The notes under the pieces: model-generated
Database searches by the model: none
Told to the model about the DNA's origin: nothing
Seen by the model: only the letters and a program-made list of their open reading frames with translations
Shown: positions 55,188 to 64,000 of the stretch, piece after piece
How the letters are laid out: each line of letters starts with the position of its first letter
Position numbering within the stretch: position 1 is the first letter of the stretch
Made by a program: the position numbers and the translations under genes
Source: Bacteroides sp.
GTDB taxonomy: Bacteria > Bacteroidota > Bacteroidia > Bacteroidales > Bacteroidaceae
Assembly (NCBI GenBank): GCA_023665805.1
Contig: JAMPDJ010000002.1
Span: 62,001-126,000 of the forward strand
DNA length: 64,000 nucleotides
Direction: 5' to 3'

Positions 55188-55268
55188 AGGCTGTCTAAGT
55201 CTCCGAATTGAGGATTTACCCCTGCCAGAACATTCTGACAGGGGTAAAATCATTAAGTTCGACAGCCT
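55188..55268. terminator. Nested hairpin between convergent efflux and rmlB genes
   Basis: The inner perfect stem TTTACCCCTG (55215-55224) / CAGGGGTAAA (55239-55248) is enclosed by AGGCTGTC (55188-55195) / GACAGCCT (55261-55268). The inner part is followed by AATC on both sides. It looks like a bidirectional terminator; the outer arms resemble the ends of a small decayed element. Confidence 0.7.
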
Positions 55269-55393
55269 AATTCAGAACCTTGCAATACCATCATTCCCCA
55301 ATCAGCCACATAGAGGCGTATCATATCACCATCTACAGACTGATTGGGGAATTTATACCATTCTTTTTCTACTGCAACGACAATCAGATTCTA

Positions 55394-56530
55394 TCACCGT
55401 CCGGCATACATGCTTTCATAATACCTTTCATACTCACCGGAGGTGATATTATTAAGCCATTCTTCGTTGTCCAAATACCAACGAACAGTGCGCTCTATGC
55501 CTTCTTCGAACTGCAGGCTTGGCTCCCAACCAAGCTCACGTTGCAACTTGCTGCTATCTATGGCATAACGGGCATCATGTCCAAGCCGATCGGTAACATA
55601 GGTTATCAAATCGAGGTCTGACCCATCGGGGCGTCCCAGCAACCTATCAACCGTACGGATGACAGTGCGGATTATATCAATGTTCTTCCATTCATTGAAA
55701 CCACCTATATTATATGTTTCGGCCACCGTGCCTTGATGAAAAATCAAGTCTATGGCACGAGCATGATCCTCAACAAACAGCCAATCACGAACATTCTCGC
55801 CCTTCCCATACACAGGCAAAGGACGGCGGTGGCGGATGTTGTTGATAAAAAGGGGGATCAACTTCTCCGGAAATTGATACGGACCATAGTTATTGGAACA
55901 ATTGGTGACAATCGTTGGCATTCCGTAGGTGTCGTGATAGGCACGTACGAAGTGATCACTGGATGCCTTGGATGCACTGTAGGGCGAGTGCGGATTGTAC
56001 TTTGTTGTTTCCAAGAAGAACTCGGTTCCATAAGCCATGTGATGCTCTGTGGAAGAAGCAGTTGTAGTGAATGGAGGTTCTGTTCCTTCTGGTCGGTTCA
56101 TTTCCAAGGCTCCGTAAACCTCGTCAGTGGAAATATGGTAAAAGAGCTTACCTTCATAACGCTCCGGCAAGGATTCCCAATACAGCTTCGCTGCCTGTAA
56201 CAGGCTGAGCGTGCCCATGACATTGGTGCGTGCAAATGTGAACGGATCCTTTATACTACGGTCTACATGACTTTCGGCAGCCAGATGAATGATACCGTCC
56301 ACATGCTCAGTCCGCATGAGAGAGTAAAAAGCATCAAAGTCGCAGATGTCCATACGTACAAACTTGTAATTTGAACACTGCTCAATATCCTTCAAGTTGG
56401 CCAGATTTCCGGCATAAGTCAGCTTGTCCAGATTGATGATATTGTAGTCATGGTATTTGTTCACAAACAAACGCACGACGTGACTACCTATGAATCCGGC
56501 TCCACCGGTAATGACTATGCTCCTCTTCAT
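55394..56530 (-). CDS. rmlB: dTDP-glucose 4,6-dehydratase
   Basis: Second step of dTDP-L-rhamnose synthesis, cytoplasmic. Start at ATG 56530 (MKRSIVITGGAGFIGSHVVR), giving 378 residues; a more upstream ATG adds three. The NAD motif GGAGFIGSH is at 9-17. The active-site regions are STDEVYGALE and YSASKASSDH, with the Tyr and Lys of the SDR triad. Downstream on the operon strand of rmlC, 103 bases away. Confidence 0.96.
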   Translation of the reverse strand: MKRSIVITGGAGFIGSHVVRLFVNKYHDYNIINLDKLTYAGNLANLKDIEQCSNYKFVRMDICDFDAFYSLMRTEHVDGIIHLAAESHVDRSIKDPFTFARTNVMGTLSLLQAAKLYWESLPERYEGKLFYHISTDEVYGALEMNRPEGTEPPFTTTASSTEHHMAYGTEFFLETTKYNPHSPYSASKASSDHFVRAYHDTYGMPTIVTNCSNNYGPYQFPEKLIPLFINNIRHRRPLPVYGKGENVRDWLFVEDHARAIDLIFHQGTVAETYNIGGFNEWKNIDIIRTVIRTVDRLLGRPDGSDLDLITYVTDRLGHDARYAIDSSKLQRELGWEPSLQFEEGIERTVRWYLDNEEWLNNITSGEYERYYESMYAGR

Positions 56531-56633
56531 AATACACATATATGTTACAAAGTAATGCAGATAATTGAAGGATGGAAACTCCTACTACCAAGGCTATTAT
56601 CGGTATCATGCCCGTCATTATCACATGCGTTCC

Positions 56634-57191
56634 CTATACAAAGGTGAAAGGACTGTCGAAATCCTGCAACAGGACATGCCGTGTATCCTTTTCCGACAAT
56701 ATGGCCTTCTCTACGGGTATGCGCCAATCTATATCCAGGCTCCTGTCAAGAATGCTGATGCCGTCATCCGCCTCGGGATGATAGAAGTTGTCACACTTGT
56801 ACTGGAATACTGCAGTTGCGCTTAGCACGGCGAATCCATGTGCCATGCCCTTGGGTATGAAGAACTGGCGATGATTGTCCTCGGTAAGTTCCACGGCAAC
56901 ATGATGCCCATAAGTTGGAGAGCCCTTGCGTATGTCCACAGCCACATCCAGCACGCGCCCCTTGACACAGCGGACCAGTTTGCTCTGCGCAAATGGTGGC
57001 CGCTGGAAATGCAGTCCGCGCATCACTCCATAGGAACTCATGCTCTCATTGTCCTGTACAAAGTCTATGTGCCCGACTTTCTCGTCAAATTCCCGTTGGG
57101 AAAAGGACTCGAAGAAGTACCCGCGTGCATCCCGAAATATCCTCGGCTCCAGAATCAAGACACCTTCTATGCCTGTCTTAATTACCTCCAT
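56634..57191 (-). CDS. rmlC: dTDP-4-dehydrorhamnose 3,5-epimerase
   Basis: Third step of dTDP-L-rhamnose synthesis. It has 185 residues of the double-stranded beta-helix (cupin) RmlC fold. MRGLHFQRPPFAQSKLVRC carries the catalytic His of the family, and FIPKGMAHGFAVLS and YKCDNFYHPEADDGI are the other hallmarks. Its start lies within the 3' end of the bcp gene (14-base overlap), so it is translated from the same transcript. Confidence 0.95.
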   Translation of the reverse strand: MEVIKTGIEGVLILEPRIFRDARGYFFESFSQREFDEKVGHIDFVQDNESMSSYGVMRGLHFQRPPFAQSKLVRCVKGRVLDVAVDIRKGSPTYGHHVAVELTEDNHRQFFIPKGMAHGFAVLSATAVFQYKCDNFYHPEADDGISILDRSLDIDWRIPVEKAILSEKDTRHVLLQDFDSPFTFV

Positions 57192-57645
57192 TTATATAGG
57201 AAAGTATTTGTTCGGCATGAATCTTGGTCTTTATTTCCTTGGGAGTAAAGATTTTCTCTATTACACCTTCCTCGTTCACCAAGTATGTAGTGCGCAATGT
57301 TCCTACGGTGCGACGGCCGCAAGCCACCTTTTCACCCCAACATCCCAATTGTTGCAGCAAAGTAGTGTCCGTATCGGCTATCAAAGGAAAATCCAGACCG
57401 TTTGCCTCAGCAAATTTCTTTTGCAGCACATCCTTGTCCTTGCTGATTCCTATGATTGAATAACCGGCAGCTTCCAATTCCTGCTTGTGTGCCTGCAAAG
57501 AGCAGGCCTCAGCAGTGCACCCGGAGGTATTTGCCTTGGGGTATGAATAAAGCACTATCTTACGGCCACGATAATCCTCGGCCTTTATCTCGTTTCCATT
57601 CTGATCATGTCCCAAAATCTCGGGTATTCTGTCTCCTACTTTCAT
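57178..57645 (-). CDS. bcp: Thioredoxin-dependent thiol peroxidase (BCP/PrxQ)
   Basis: Reduces hydroperoxides using thioredoxin. Start at ATG 57645 (MKVGDRIPEILGHDQNGNEI), giving 155 residues, the family length; in-frame codons further upstream have no family similarity. The peroxidatic Cys43 lies in KANTSGCTAEAC and the resolving Cys48 five residues later, as in atypical 2-Cys PrxQ. KKFAEANGLDFPLIADTDTT is diagnostic. It is upstream of rmlC with overlap. Confidence 0.95.
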   Translation of the reverse strand: MKVGDRIPEILGHDQNGNEIKAEDYRGRKIVLYSYPKANTSGCTAEACSLQAHKQELEAAGYSIIGISKDKDVLQKKFAEANGLDFPLIADTDTTLLQQLGCWGEKVACGRRTVGTLRTTYLVNEEGVIEKIFTPKEIKTKIHAEQILSYINGGN

Positions 57646-57797
57646 AATGACCATATATATTACGTGTATAAATATAAGTAACAAAGCAGCCGTCCAGCGG
57701 AAACCGTCACTATCAGGACGAAATCCATGGACGGCTGTCATCTCACGCCATGCACGTCGGACTTGTTGTCATGGAACATCGTGCACGACCGACAATA

Positions 57798-58985
57798 CTA
57801 CTTCAACACGCCCATCTCCTTGCCAATCTTGGTAAAGGCGGCGATACACTTGTCAAGGTGCTCACGTTCGTGTCCGGCAGAAACCTGTACACGGATACGT
57901 GCCTGGTCCTTAGGAACCACGGGATAGTAGAAACCTGTCACATATATGCCCTCGTCCTGCAAACGTGCAGCGAAGTCCTGACTTAACTTGGCATCATAGA
58001 GCATAACGGCGCAGATGGCACTCTGAGTGGGCTTGATGTCGAAACCTGCAGCAATCATCTTGTCACGGAAGTAATTGACATTCTCCACCAACTTGTCGTG
58101 GATGGCGTTGCTCTCCTTCAGCATGCGGAACATTTCTATGCCAGCACCTACCAATGAAGGAGCCAGAGAGTTGGAGAAGAGATATGGACGGCTACGCTGA
58201 CGCAAAAGGTCGATGATTTCCTTTCTACCTGTAGTGAAACCACCCATGGCACCACCGAAGCTCTTGCCCAACGTTCCGGTGTAGATGTCCACACGTCCAT
58301 AGGTATTGAAGAACTCGCTTACGCCATGACCGGTAGCACCTACCACACCTGCGGAATGGCTTTCGTCCACCATCACCAGGGCATCGTATTTCTCCGCCAA
58401 GTCACAAATCTTGTCCATAGGAGCGACATTGCCGTCCATTGAGAACACGCCATCGGTAACGATGATGCGGAAACGCTGTGCCTGAGCCTCCTGGAGACAC
58501 TTTTCCAATTCTTCCATGTTGGCATTGGCGTAGCGGTAACGCTTGGCCTTGCACAAACGTACGCCATCGATGATAGATGCGTGGTTCAGTGCATCCGAGA
58601 TGATAGCGTCCTCCTCGGTCAGAAGAGGTTCGAACACGCCGCCGTTTGCATCGAAACAAGCTGCATAAAGGATGGTATCCTCAGTCTTGAAGTATTCGCT
58701 TATTTCTGCTTCCAGCACCTTATGGATGTCTGCCGTACCACAGATGAAACGCACGCTGGACATACCGAAGCCACGGCTATCGAGAGCCTTCTTGGCAGCT
58801 TCGATGAGACGTGGATGATTGGATAGCCCCAGATAGTTGTTGGCACAGAAATTCAGCACTTCCTTGCCACCCACCTGAATAGCCGCCTGCTGCGGACTTT
58901 CGATGAGGCGTTCGTTCTTGTAAAGTCCAGCTTCCTTAATCTCGGTCAATGTCTGACAGAGATGTTCTTTCATTTTTCCGTACAT
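57798..58985 (-). CDS. kbl: Glycine C-acetyltransferase (2-amino-3-ketobutyrate CoA ligase)
   Basis: PLP enzyme that cleaves 2-amino-3-oxobutyrate with CoA to glycine and acetyl-CoA (threonine degradation). It has 395 residues, nearly the E. coli Kbl length. Blocks FCANNYLGLSNHP, DALNHASIIDGVRLCKAKRY and the PLP lysine Lys241 in TGTLGKSFGG are Kbl-type. GFYYPVVPKDQARIRVQVSA near the end separates it from serine palmitoyltransferase and KAPA synthase. Its promoter is at 59076-59105. Threonine dehydrogenase is not in the window. Confidence 0.95.
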   Translation of the reverse strand: MYGKMKEHLCQTLTEIKEAGLYKNERLIESPQQAAIQVGGKEVLNFCANNYLGLSNHPRLIEAAKKALDSRGFGMSSVRFICGTADIHKVLEAEISEYFKTEDTILYAACFDANGGVFEPLLTEEDAIISDALNHASIIDGVRLCKAKRYRYANANMEELEKCLQEAQAQRFRIIVTDGVFSMDGNVAPMDKICDLAEKYDALVMVDESHSAGVVGATGHGVSEFFNTYGRVDIYTGTLGKSFGGAMGGFTTGRKEIIDLLRQRSRPYLFSNSLAPSLVGAGIEMFRMLKESNAIHDKLVENVNYFRDKMIAAGFDIKPTQSAICAVMLYDAKLSQDFAARLQDEGIYVTGFYYPVVPKDQARIRVQVSAGHEREHLDKCIAAFTKIGKEMGVLK

Positions 58986-59075
58986 GGTTTATTCTATTTA
59001 TAATTAGTATTGTTATTGACCATCACAGCCTATTTGTGACAAGCCTTTGATAGTATACTGGCATTGAATACGACC

Positions 59076-59105
59076 CAAAGTTACGCTTTTTTGTCCACTT
59101 GACAA
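59076..59105 (-). promoter_or_regulatory. Promoter of kbl
   Basis: Minus strand TTG (59105-59103), 19 bases, TAACTTTG (59083-59076), 90 bases before the kbl ATG. Confidence 0.75.
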
Positions 59106-59229
59106 AAGAATATCCGTGCTTATTTAGACTAAAAAGATCCGCCACTCCCCACAAAACATAAGAGGGAGCTTATTTGTGTTAAAAAACACCAATAATATCA
59201 TTCAAGTGTTTGTAAAAGCAAAAACACGC

Positions 59230-59260
59230 TTGTGCAATAAAACAAATAGGCATACATTTG
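59230..59260 (+). promoter_or_regulatory. Promoter of the PepSY-like gene
   Basis: TTG (59230-59232), 20 bases, TACATTTG (59253-59260). Leader of about 120 bases. The rest of 58986-59388 has no gene. Confidence 0.75.
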
Positions 59261-59388
59261 AAGCGAATATAGCGATAACCCTCATGTATATCCCTACAAA
59301 TCAAAGATGGCAACCTTAATTAGAACACGGGAAGAGGCATACGCAGAGACATGGACAGACAAACAACACTAAATAGCGATACAATACA

Positions 59389-59835
59389 ATGAAAATGACA
59401 TTATTAGGCACATTGATTGCCATAGTGGCAGCCTTGGCTCCGCAGAAATTGCAAGCCCAGAACCATAAAGACCTGCCAGAGAACGCCAAAAGTTACATTT
59501 CTCGTCACTTCGAGAACAGTACCATCAATCATTACGAGAAAGAAACCGATCTGCTGGACATCGAACACAAGGTGTACGTCAGCTACAACGGGGTATCTTT
59601 CCGTCTGGAGTTTGACAAATATGGAAACGTCACCGAGATATGCTCCATAGACAACAAGACTCCGCTGCCACAATCCGTGCTGCCAGTCAAGATTACCCAA
59701 CATGCCAAGCAAAAATTCCCCAATGCCAACATCATAGAGTGGGAGAAGAAACGCAGTACCCAAAGCATAGAGTTGGACAACGGAGTGGAACTGATATACA
59801 ATCGCAATGGCGACTTCCTGCGAATAGACGACTGA
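59389..59835 (+). CDS. Secreted PepSY-like (DUF2874) protein
   Basis: A 148-residue periplasmic protein with signal peptide MKMTLLGTLIAIVAALAPQKLQAQ (cleavage after about residue 24). One or two PepSY-like repeats follow (YISRHFENSTINHYEKETDL, YNGVSFRLEFDKYGNVTEIC, LDNGVELIYNRNGDFLRIDD). Such proteins are common in Bacteroidetes, may inhibit proteases or bind ligands, and lack enzymatic residues. It lies alone on the plus strand inside a minus-strand run of sugar genes. Confidence 0.85.
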   Translation: MKMTLLGTLIAIVAALAPQKLQAQNHKDLPENAKSYISRHFENSTINHYEKETDLLDIEHKVYVSYNGVSFRLEFDKYGNVTEICSIDNKTPLPQSVLPVKITQHAKQKFPNANIIEWEKKRSTQSIELDNGVELIYNRNGDFLRIDD

Positions 59836-59896
59836 TAATGCTCCGAGAGACAACACCCCTATTCTCACACAGGAAGCCCTCCTCCCATAGCCATTA

Positions 59897-59935
59897 CAAA
59901 AGCACGACCTCAATCAAGGCCGTGCTTTTGCTTTC
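59897..59935 (+). terminator. Terminator of the PepSY-like gene
   Basis: CAAAAGCACG (59897-59906) and CGTGCTTTTG (59921-59930) form a perfect 10-bp stem, followed by CTTTC. Confidence 0.75.
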
Positions 59936-59975
59936 ATAGGGGATTATTTTCGTTCTCATGTCATCGGGAGCAAGA

Positions 59976-60033
59976 ATTCACGAATTTACATATCAGCATT
60001 CACGAATTCATGCATGAGCATTCACGAATTCAT
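59976..60033. repeat. Three ATTCACGAATT repeats at 22-bp period
   Basis: ATTCACGAATT begins at 59976, 59998 and 60020, exactly 22 bases apart. The second and third are followed by CATG. Related copies, inverted, occur at 17749-17789. It lies between the PepSY-like terminator and the 3' end of ugd. Confidence 0.65.
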
Positions 60034-60125
60034 GACCATGACAATACGCATCCCTAAATCCATCTTCACCGGCACCGTTTCCGATGGTTTATGGAACAAT
60101 TGCAAGTCGTATACAGATTCCACAT

Positions 60126-61493
60126 TCAATCCCTGCGGAAAATATCTCGCGTATAGACCTTGTCCCTCACATCGTCCAAAACAGAATCGTAGCGGTTGGC
60201 AATGATGGCACGGCTCACGTCCTTGAAACGAGCAAGGTCGTTCACAACCCGCGACCCAAAGAACATCGCGCCGTCCTCCAAAGTCGGTTCATAGATTACA
60301 ACCTGCGCCCCCTTGGCCTTGATTCGCTTCATTATGCCTTGTATGGCACTTTGACGGAAGTTGTCGGAATTACTTTTCATCGTCAGGCGATATATGCCTA
60401 TGACAGGAACTTCCATTGCCTCGCCAGAGGCAGAATCCACAAACTGATTGTTGGAACTGTACCCATACCACCCCGCACGGTGAAGGACGGCATCGGCAAT
60501 ATAATCCTTGCGTGTACGGTTGCTCTCCACGATTGCCGTCATCATCTGCTGCGGAACATCCTGATAATTGGCCAGAAGCTGCTTGGTATCCTTGGGCAGG
60601 CAGTAGCCGCCATAACCGAAACTTGGATTGTTGTAGTGTGTTCCTATACGCGGATCCAGACCTATGCCCTGAATGATGGCAGCAGAGTCCAATCCTTTCA
60701 TCTCGGCATAGGTATCCAGCTCATTGAAATAGCTGACGCGCAGGGCCAAGTAGGTGTTGGCAAAGAGTTTCACGGCCTCCGCCTCCTTGGTACCCATGAA
60801 CAGGCAATCGACATTCTCCTTGATGGCCCCCTGTTGCAACATGCGGGCAAAAACGTGGGCCGCCTCCTCCAAATCCGGAGCAGCCAACCGTTCTATGGCC
60901 TCGTTCAGATTGCCGTCCTCGTCACCTGCGTTTATAGGACGCGGATAACCTACGATGATACGCGAGGGATAGAGATTGTCATACAAGGCCTTGCTTTCAC
61001 GAAGGAACTCTGGAGAGAAGAGCAGCCTCAGCTTGCGACCTGTCCATCCCCGTCGTGCAAAGACAGCCGCATATTTGGCATATAGCGACCGTGTATAGCC
61101 CACCGGAATGGTGGACTTGATAACCATGGTGGCCTGCGGATTAACCTCCAGCACCAAATCTATCACGTCCTCAATATGGTGAGTGTCAAAGAAATTCTTT
61201 ACCGGATCATAGTTGGTAGGCACCGCTATCACCACATAATCGGCATCCGCGTATGCCTTGGCACCGTCCAAAGTAGCAGACAGATTCAACTGTTTCTCGG
61301 CAAAATACTTCTCTATGTACTCGTCCTGGATTGGCGAGATACGACGGTTTATTTTCTCTACCTTTTCAGGCACCACATCCACCGACACCACGCTATGGTG
61401 TTGCGAAAGCAATGTGGCGATGCTCAGTCCGACATACCCTGTGCCGGCCACGGCTATTTTCAATTCATCAAAGTCTCTCATACGTTCTATCAT
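60126..61493 (-). CDS. ugd: UDP-glucose/GDP-mannose dehydrogenase family protein
   Basis: Oxidises a nucleotide sugar, most likely UDP-glucose to UDP-glucuronate, with two NAD+. It has 455 residues: an N-terminal Rossmann domain ([17 protein letters not shown]), a central helix and a C-terminal substrate domain. The catalytic Cys298 sits in [15 protein letters not shown]. Start ATG 61493; an in-frame ATG at 61481 is also possible. It lies between rmlA and a plus-strand PepSY gene, in a cluster that supplies activated sugars for surface polysaccharide. Confidence 0.93.
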   Translation of the reverse strand: MIERMRDFDELKIAVAGTGYVGLSIATLLSQHHSVVSVDVVPEKVEKINRRISPIQDEYIEKYFAEKQLNLSATLDGAKAYADADYVVIAVPTNYDPVKNFFDTHHIEDVIDLVLEVNPQATMVIKSTIPVGYTRSLYAKYAAVFARRGWTGRKLRLLFSPEFLRESKALYDNLYPSRIIVGYPRPINAGDEDGNLNEAIERLAAPDLEEAAHVFARMLQQGAIKENVDCLFMGTKEAEAVKLFANTYLALRVSYFNELDTYAEMKGLDSAAIIQGIGLDPRIGTHYNNPSFGYGGYCLPKDTKQLLANYQDVPQQMMTAIVESNRTRKDYIADAVLHRAGWYGYSSNNQFVDSASGEAMEVPVIGIYRLTMKSNSDNFRQSAIQGIMKRIKAKGAQVVIYEPTLEDGAMFFGSRVVNDLARFKDVSRAIIANRYDSVLDDVRDKVYTRDIFRRD

Positions 61494-61526
61494 TTACAAA
61501 ACAGGTTCCACTCCCCCATGCTCAAG

Positions 61527-62423
61527 TCACTCTCTGCCGGTTCCCTTTATTTCATCTATGACCTTCAGAAGGTACTGCCCGTACTGATTCTTCAGCATGG
61601 GTTCGGCCAGTTGGCGCATGCGCTCCTCCGTAATCCAGCCTTGACGATAGGCTATACCTTCGAGACAGGCAATCTTCAATCCCTGACGCTTCTCCAGAAC
61701 TTCTATGTATGTGGAGGCCTCGCTCAGTGAATCGTGTGTGCCGGTATCCAGCCAGGCAAAACCGCGTGCCAACGTCTGCACCCTCAGTTCGCCTCGTTGC
61801 AGGAAATGCTGATTGACCGTGGTTATCTCATATTCCCCACGTGCCGATGGTTTTATGTTTCTGGCCACATCCACCACCCTGTTGGGATAGAAATACAGTC
61901 CCACCACGGCATAGTTACTGCGCGGACGGGCTGGCTTTTCCTCAATGGACAGGCAGTTGCCTTTGGCATCGAACTCTGCCACACCATAACGTTCAGGGTC
62001 GTTGACCCAATAGCCAAAGACCGTTGCCTTGTCATCCTCCGTCACTGTACGAACAGCCTCCCGCAGCATACCGGTAAAACCTGCCCCATGGAAGATGTTG
62101 TCACCGAGAATCAGGCAAACACTGTCATCGCCAATAAAGTCGGCACCGATGGTAAAGGCCTGTGCAAGTCCGTCGGGCGAAGGCTGTTCCGCATACGAGA
62201 ACTTCACACCGTAATCGGAACCATCTCCGAGAAGACGCTCGAAGCCGGGAAGGTCAAAGGGTGTGGATATAATCAAAATCTCGCGTATGCCTGCCAACAT
62301 CAAGACGCTGATGGGATAATACACCATGGGTTTGTCATATATGGGCATCAGCTGCTTGGATATGCCTTTGGTGATAGGATACAGACGAGTCCCGGAACCG
62401 CCTGCCAACACAATACCTTTCAT
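61527..62423 (-). CDS. rmlA: Glucose-1-phosphate thymidylyltransferase
   Basis: First step of dTDP-L-rhamnose synthesis: dTTP + glucose 1-phosphate to dTDP-glucose. It has 298 residues, starting [20 protein letters not shown], with the pyrophosphorylase signature GxGTRLxPxT and [15 protein letters not shown]. The C-terminal tail with the regulatory region is full length. It is followed 33 bases later by ugd. With rmlB and rmlC it gives three of the four pathway genes; rmlD was not seen. Confidence 0.96.
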   Translation of the reverse strand: MKGIVLAGGSGTRLYPITKGISKQLMPIYDKPMVYYPISVLMLAGIREILIISTPFDLPGFERLLGDGSDYGVKFSYAEQPSPDGLAQAFTIGADFIGDDSVCLILGDNIFHGAGFTGMLREAVRTVTEDDKATVFGYWVNDPERYGVAEFDAKGNCLSIEEKPARPRSNYAVVGLYFYPNRVVDVARNIKPSARGEYEITTVNQHFLQRGELRVQTLARGFAWLDTGTHDSLSEASTYIEVLEKRQGLKIACLEGIAYRQGWITEERMRQLAEPMLKNQYGQYLLKVIDEIKGTGRE

Positions 62424-62567
62424 ATTCGTATCTGTTTATGGTTTATGCACCGTAAAGATACCCATTATTCTTGACAAAGCCAACATTTGGATGCCATTTT
62501 ATATCCACACGCCATACTATTTGGCACTGCCTGTATCACGAAAGCCGGCTACACGATGCAAACGCCG

Positions 62568-63413
62568 TCATTTCAAGGACTGCAGGATTTCCTTCACCAG
62601 ATGTTCCACAACAGAAGGCTTGACCCCGAACCTCGGAGCGAGCAACATATCCCTTGGAGCCGACGAGGCGTAACGCTCGACACGTATGTCCGATTTCAAC
62701 CTGTGTACAAAATCTGCCACAAGTCTTGCATAAGATTCCAAGGTGAAAGACAAAAAGTCCTCGGGACAACGTTCCCATTCATCGGCCATAGGTGTACCAC
62801 GGAGAACCTGCAACTGATGCAGCTTGACGGAGGATACTGGCAGAGCGTTGACGGTATCCGCCTCATGCAAGATGTCATCGCGGCTTTCTCCCGGCAAGCC
62901 CAACATCAGGTGAACGGTCACAGGGATGTCCCATTTGTGACACATGCGGATCGCATCCATGGACTGTAAGGCCGTATGGCCGCGGTTGACACGCTCCAAC
63001 GTGCGGTCATAGAAAGACTCACACCCCAATTCCAACCTCACCACATAGCCACGATGGCGTATGGAATCCAACAACTCCAGCACTCCGGCATCTATGCAAT
63101 CAGGCCTTGTGGCCACCACCAAGCCAATGACATCCGACACCGCCAAGGCCTCATCGTACTTGCGTCTTAGTTCCTCCAACGAACCATATGTCGATGTGTA
63201 AGCCTGGAAATAGGCCAGATACTTCATGTCGGGATATTTGCCACGAAAGAAAGCCTTGCCGGCCTCCATCTGCCCGGCTATGGACTTATGCCGCCTGCAA
63301 TACTGCGGGTTGAAAGAGTCGCAGAGGCAAAAGGTACACCCTCCCCTTGCCACACGTCCGTCACGATTGGGACAAGTGAAGCCTCCATCCAACATTATCT
63401 TCTGCAACTTCAT
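62568..63413 (-). CDS. TIGR01212 family radical SAM protein (YhcC type)
   Basis: The 281 residues open MKLQKIMLDGGFTCPNRDGR. The cluster-binding cysteines are C14 in GGFTCPNRDG and the GGCTFC pair, an unusual CX11-12CX2C spacing diagnostic for this family. A TIM-barrel core follows (VVATRPDCIDAGVLELLDSI, LELGCESFYDRTLERVNRGH). It appears about 15 residues shorter at the N-terminus than typical members; an in-frame TAG lies 21 bases before the ATG, so it is not an annotation artefact. Function unknown. Confidence 0.88.
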   Translation of the reverse strand: MKLQKIMLDGGFTCPNRDGRVARGGCTFCLCDSFNPQYCRRHKSIAGQMEAGKAFFRGKYPDMKYLAYFQAYTSTYGSLEELRRKYDEALAVSDVIGLVVATRPDCIDAGVLELLDSIRHRGYVVRLELGCESFYDRTLERVNRGHTALQSMDAIRMCHKWDIPVTVHLMLGLPGESRDDILHEADTVNALPVSSVKLHQLQVLRGTPMADEWERCPEDFLSFTLESYARLVADFVHRLKSDIRVERYASSAPRDMLLAPRFGVKPSVVEHLVKEILQSLK

Positions 63414-63447
63414 GGAATCAGTTCTCCCCGCCTACTGCATCTTGCCA

Positions 63448-64000
63448 TCATATCCCGAAGCTTGTAGAATCGCCATCCGTTGCCCTCTGGCCGTTATCCA
63501 AAACAGGCATATGCATTTCATCCTCCGGAACCGCAGACGGCATCGGAACAGAAGAAGGCACCTTGGCCGAATCCTTTTTAGGCATGGTCATGCTGTCCTG
63601 TGCGACCTTGGCCTCGCCCCTGGTTCGATTCTTGTAGAACGAAGTACTGGGATTATCGGTACTGCCCTCAGGCATTGTCAAGAAGAATTCATAAGCACGG
63701 TAACGGCCGCCACATGCCTGAAAGATGTTGTTTGCAAACAGAATGTCCGTTATCCCGTTTTCACGCACATACCGCTTCATGTTGTGCGTAAAGTAACGGC
63801 CATCAACCACATGAATCTCCTCGAAAGAGTAGAAGAGATATCCCGGCAGTGCATTGCCGTAACTATCCTTAAGAATGACAAGGCGGCGGCCGTTCCCCAC
63901 ATTGGTGCGCACCTGGGTCAGTTTGGTATCTCCGCCCATGAACGTGCTGTAGGCCATTGAACTACCATCCTTGAAATGCTTGAAATATGCTTCCTTGTGA
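63448..64000 (-). CDS. DHHW-family/SGNH-like protein, C-terminal part (partial)
   Basis: The frame continues to the right edge of the window (HKEAYFKHFKDGSSMAYSTF at the edge), so the N-terminus lies beyond 64000. The readable part carries LVILKDSYGNALPGYLFYSF, the Lys-Asp-Ser-Tyr-Gly-Asn block of DHHW/AlgX-like SGNH-type proteins, and NGITDILFANNIFQAC. The tail after about residue 110 is a low-complexity Pro/Ser/Asp linker. Such proteins are often acyl-transferases or esterases of surface glycans, which fits the nearby sugar genes. Catalytic residues in the N-terminus cannot be seen. Confidence 0.8.
   Translation of the reverse strand, partial: HKEAYFKHFKDGSSMAYSTFMGGDTKLTQVRTNVGNGRRLVILKDSYGNALPGYLFYSFEEIHVVDGRYFTHNMKRYVRENGITDILFANNIFQACGGRYRAYEFFLTMPEGSTDNPSTSFYKNRTRGEAKVAQDSMTMPKKDSAKVPSSVPMPSAVPEDEMHMPVLDNGQRATDGDSTSFGI

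Noticed and set aside
55188..55268. A small insertion sequence with GAGGCTGTC ends
   Set aside because: Only 8-bp outer arms, no target duplication and no coding sequence. A bidirectional terminator explains it better.
57798..58985. Serine palmitoyltransferase or 8-amino-7-oxononanoate synthase as identity of the PLP enzyme
   Set aside because: The blocks DALNHASIIDGVRLCKAKRY and FYYPVVPKDQARIR match Kbl far better.

Overview
The window looks like a chromosomal segment from the Bacteroidales, most likely a Prevotellaceae-type genome. The support is the gene families (DUF4295 with bL33 and bL28, an AURKAIP1/COX24-type mini-protein, C69 dipeptidase, Bacteroidota-style TamB and lipoproteins) and many promoters of the Bacteroidota form TTG or TTTG, about 19-20 bases, then TAnnTTTG.

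Layout. 1-84 is the end of an unknown gene. 373-5947 (minus) is a complete Rnf operon (rnfB-C-D-G-E-A) led by a short RseC-like membrane protein. 6369-7279 (minus) is a winged-helix regulator plus membrane protein operon with two matching palindromic operators. 7610-9013 is a DUF2130 coiled-coil protein. 9207-17310 (minus) is a type V-A CRISPR-Cas locus: truncated phage nuclease remnant, 17-repeat array, cas2, cas1, a frameshifted cas4, cas12a and a WYL regulator. 18036-24153 holds a C69 dipeptidase and the pepD / lipoprotein / rlmH / nadC operon. 24286-25875 holds a small membrane protein, an OmpH/Skp lipoprotein, rplU and rpmA. 26389-31052 holds a secreted hydrolase and a GH2 enzyme. 31478-32134 is rpmB-rpmG-DUF4295. 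32938-33727 is a thioredoxin plus a PPOX-fold protein. 34533-40463 (minus) is a complete nqrA-F operon whose NqrC carries an extra N-terminal rubredoxin domain. 40587-45080 is TamB. 45694-48929 holds ssb, a DUF2400 protein, a 29-residue ribosomal-type protein and RNase G. 49163-55157 is a tripartite RND efflux operon. 55394-64000 holds rmlB, rmlC, bcp, kbl, a PepSY-like protein, ugd, rmlA, a radical SAM protein and a partial DHHW-family protein.

How parts work together. Rnf and Nqr are two related ion-pumping redox complexes in one 40-kb stretch: Rnf uses ferredoxin/NAD and Nqr uses NADH/quinone. The Cas12a locus has its own pre-crRNA promoter immediately before the first repeat. Spacer 8 is identical over all 30 bases to the thioredoxin gene about 23 kb away in this same window, so it is a self-matching spacer; the flank is not a TTTV PAM.

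Non-coding structure is rich. Three copies of a 193-196 bp miniature transposable element have 18-bp terminal inverted repeats and perfect 5-bp target duplications. Two intergenic regions carry 15-bp palindromes at an exact 23-bp period. Another carries a 22-bp-period AATTCACGAATT-type repeat. No rRNA or tRNA gene was recognised.
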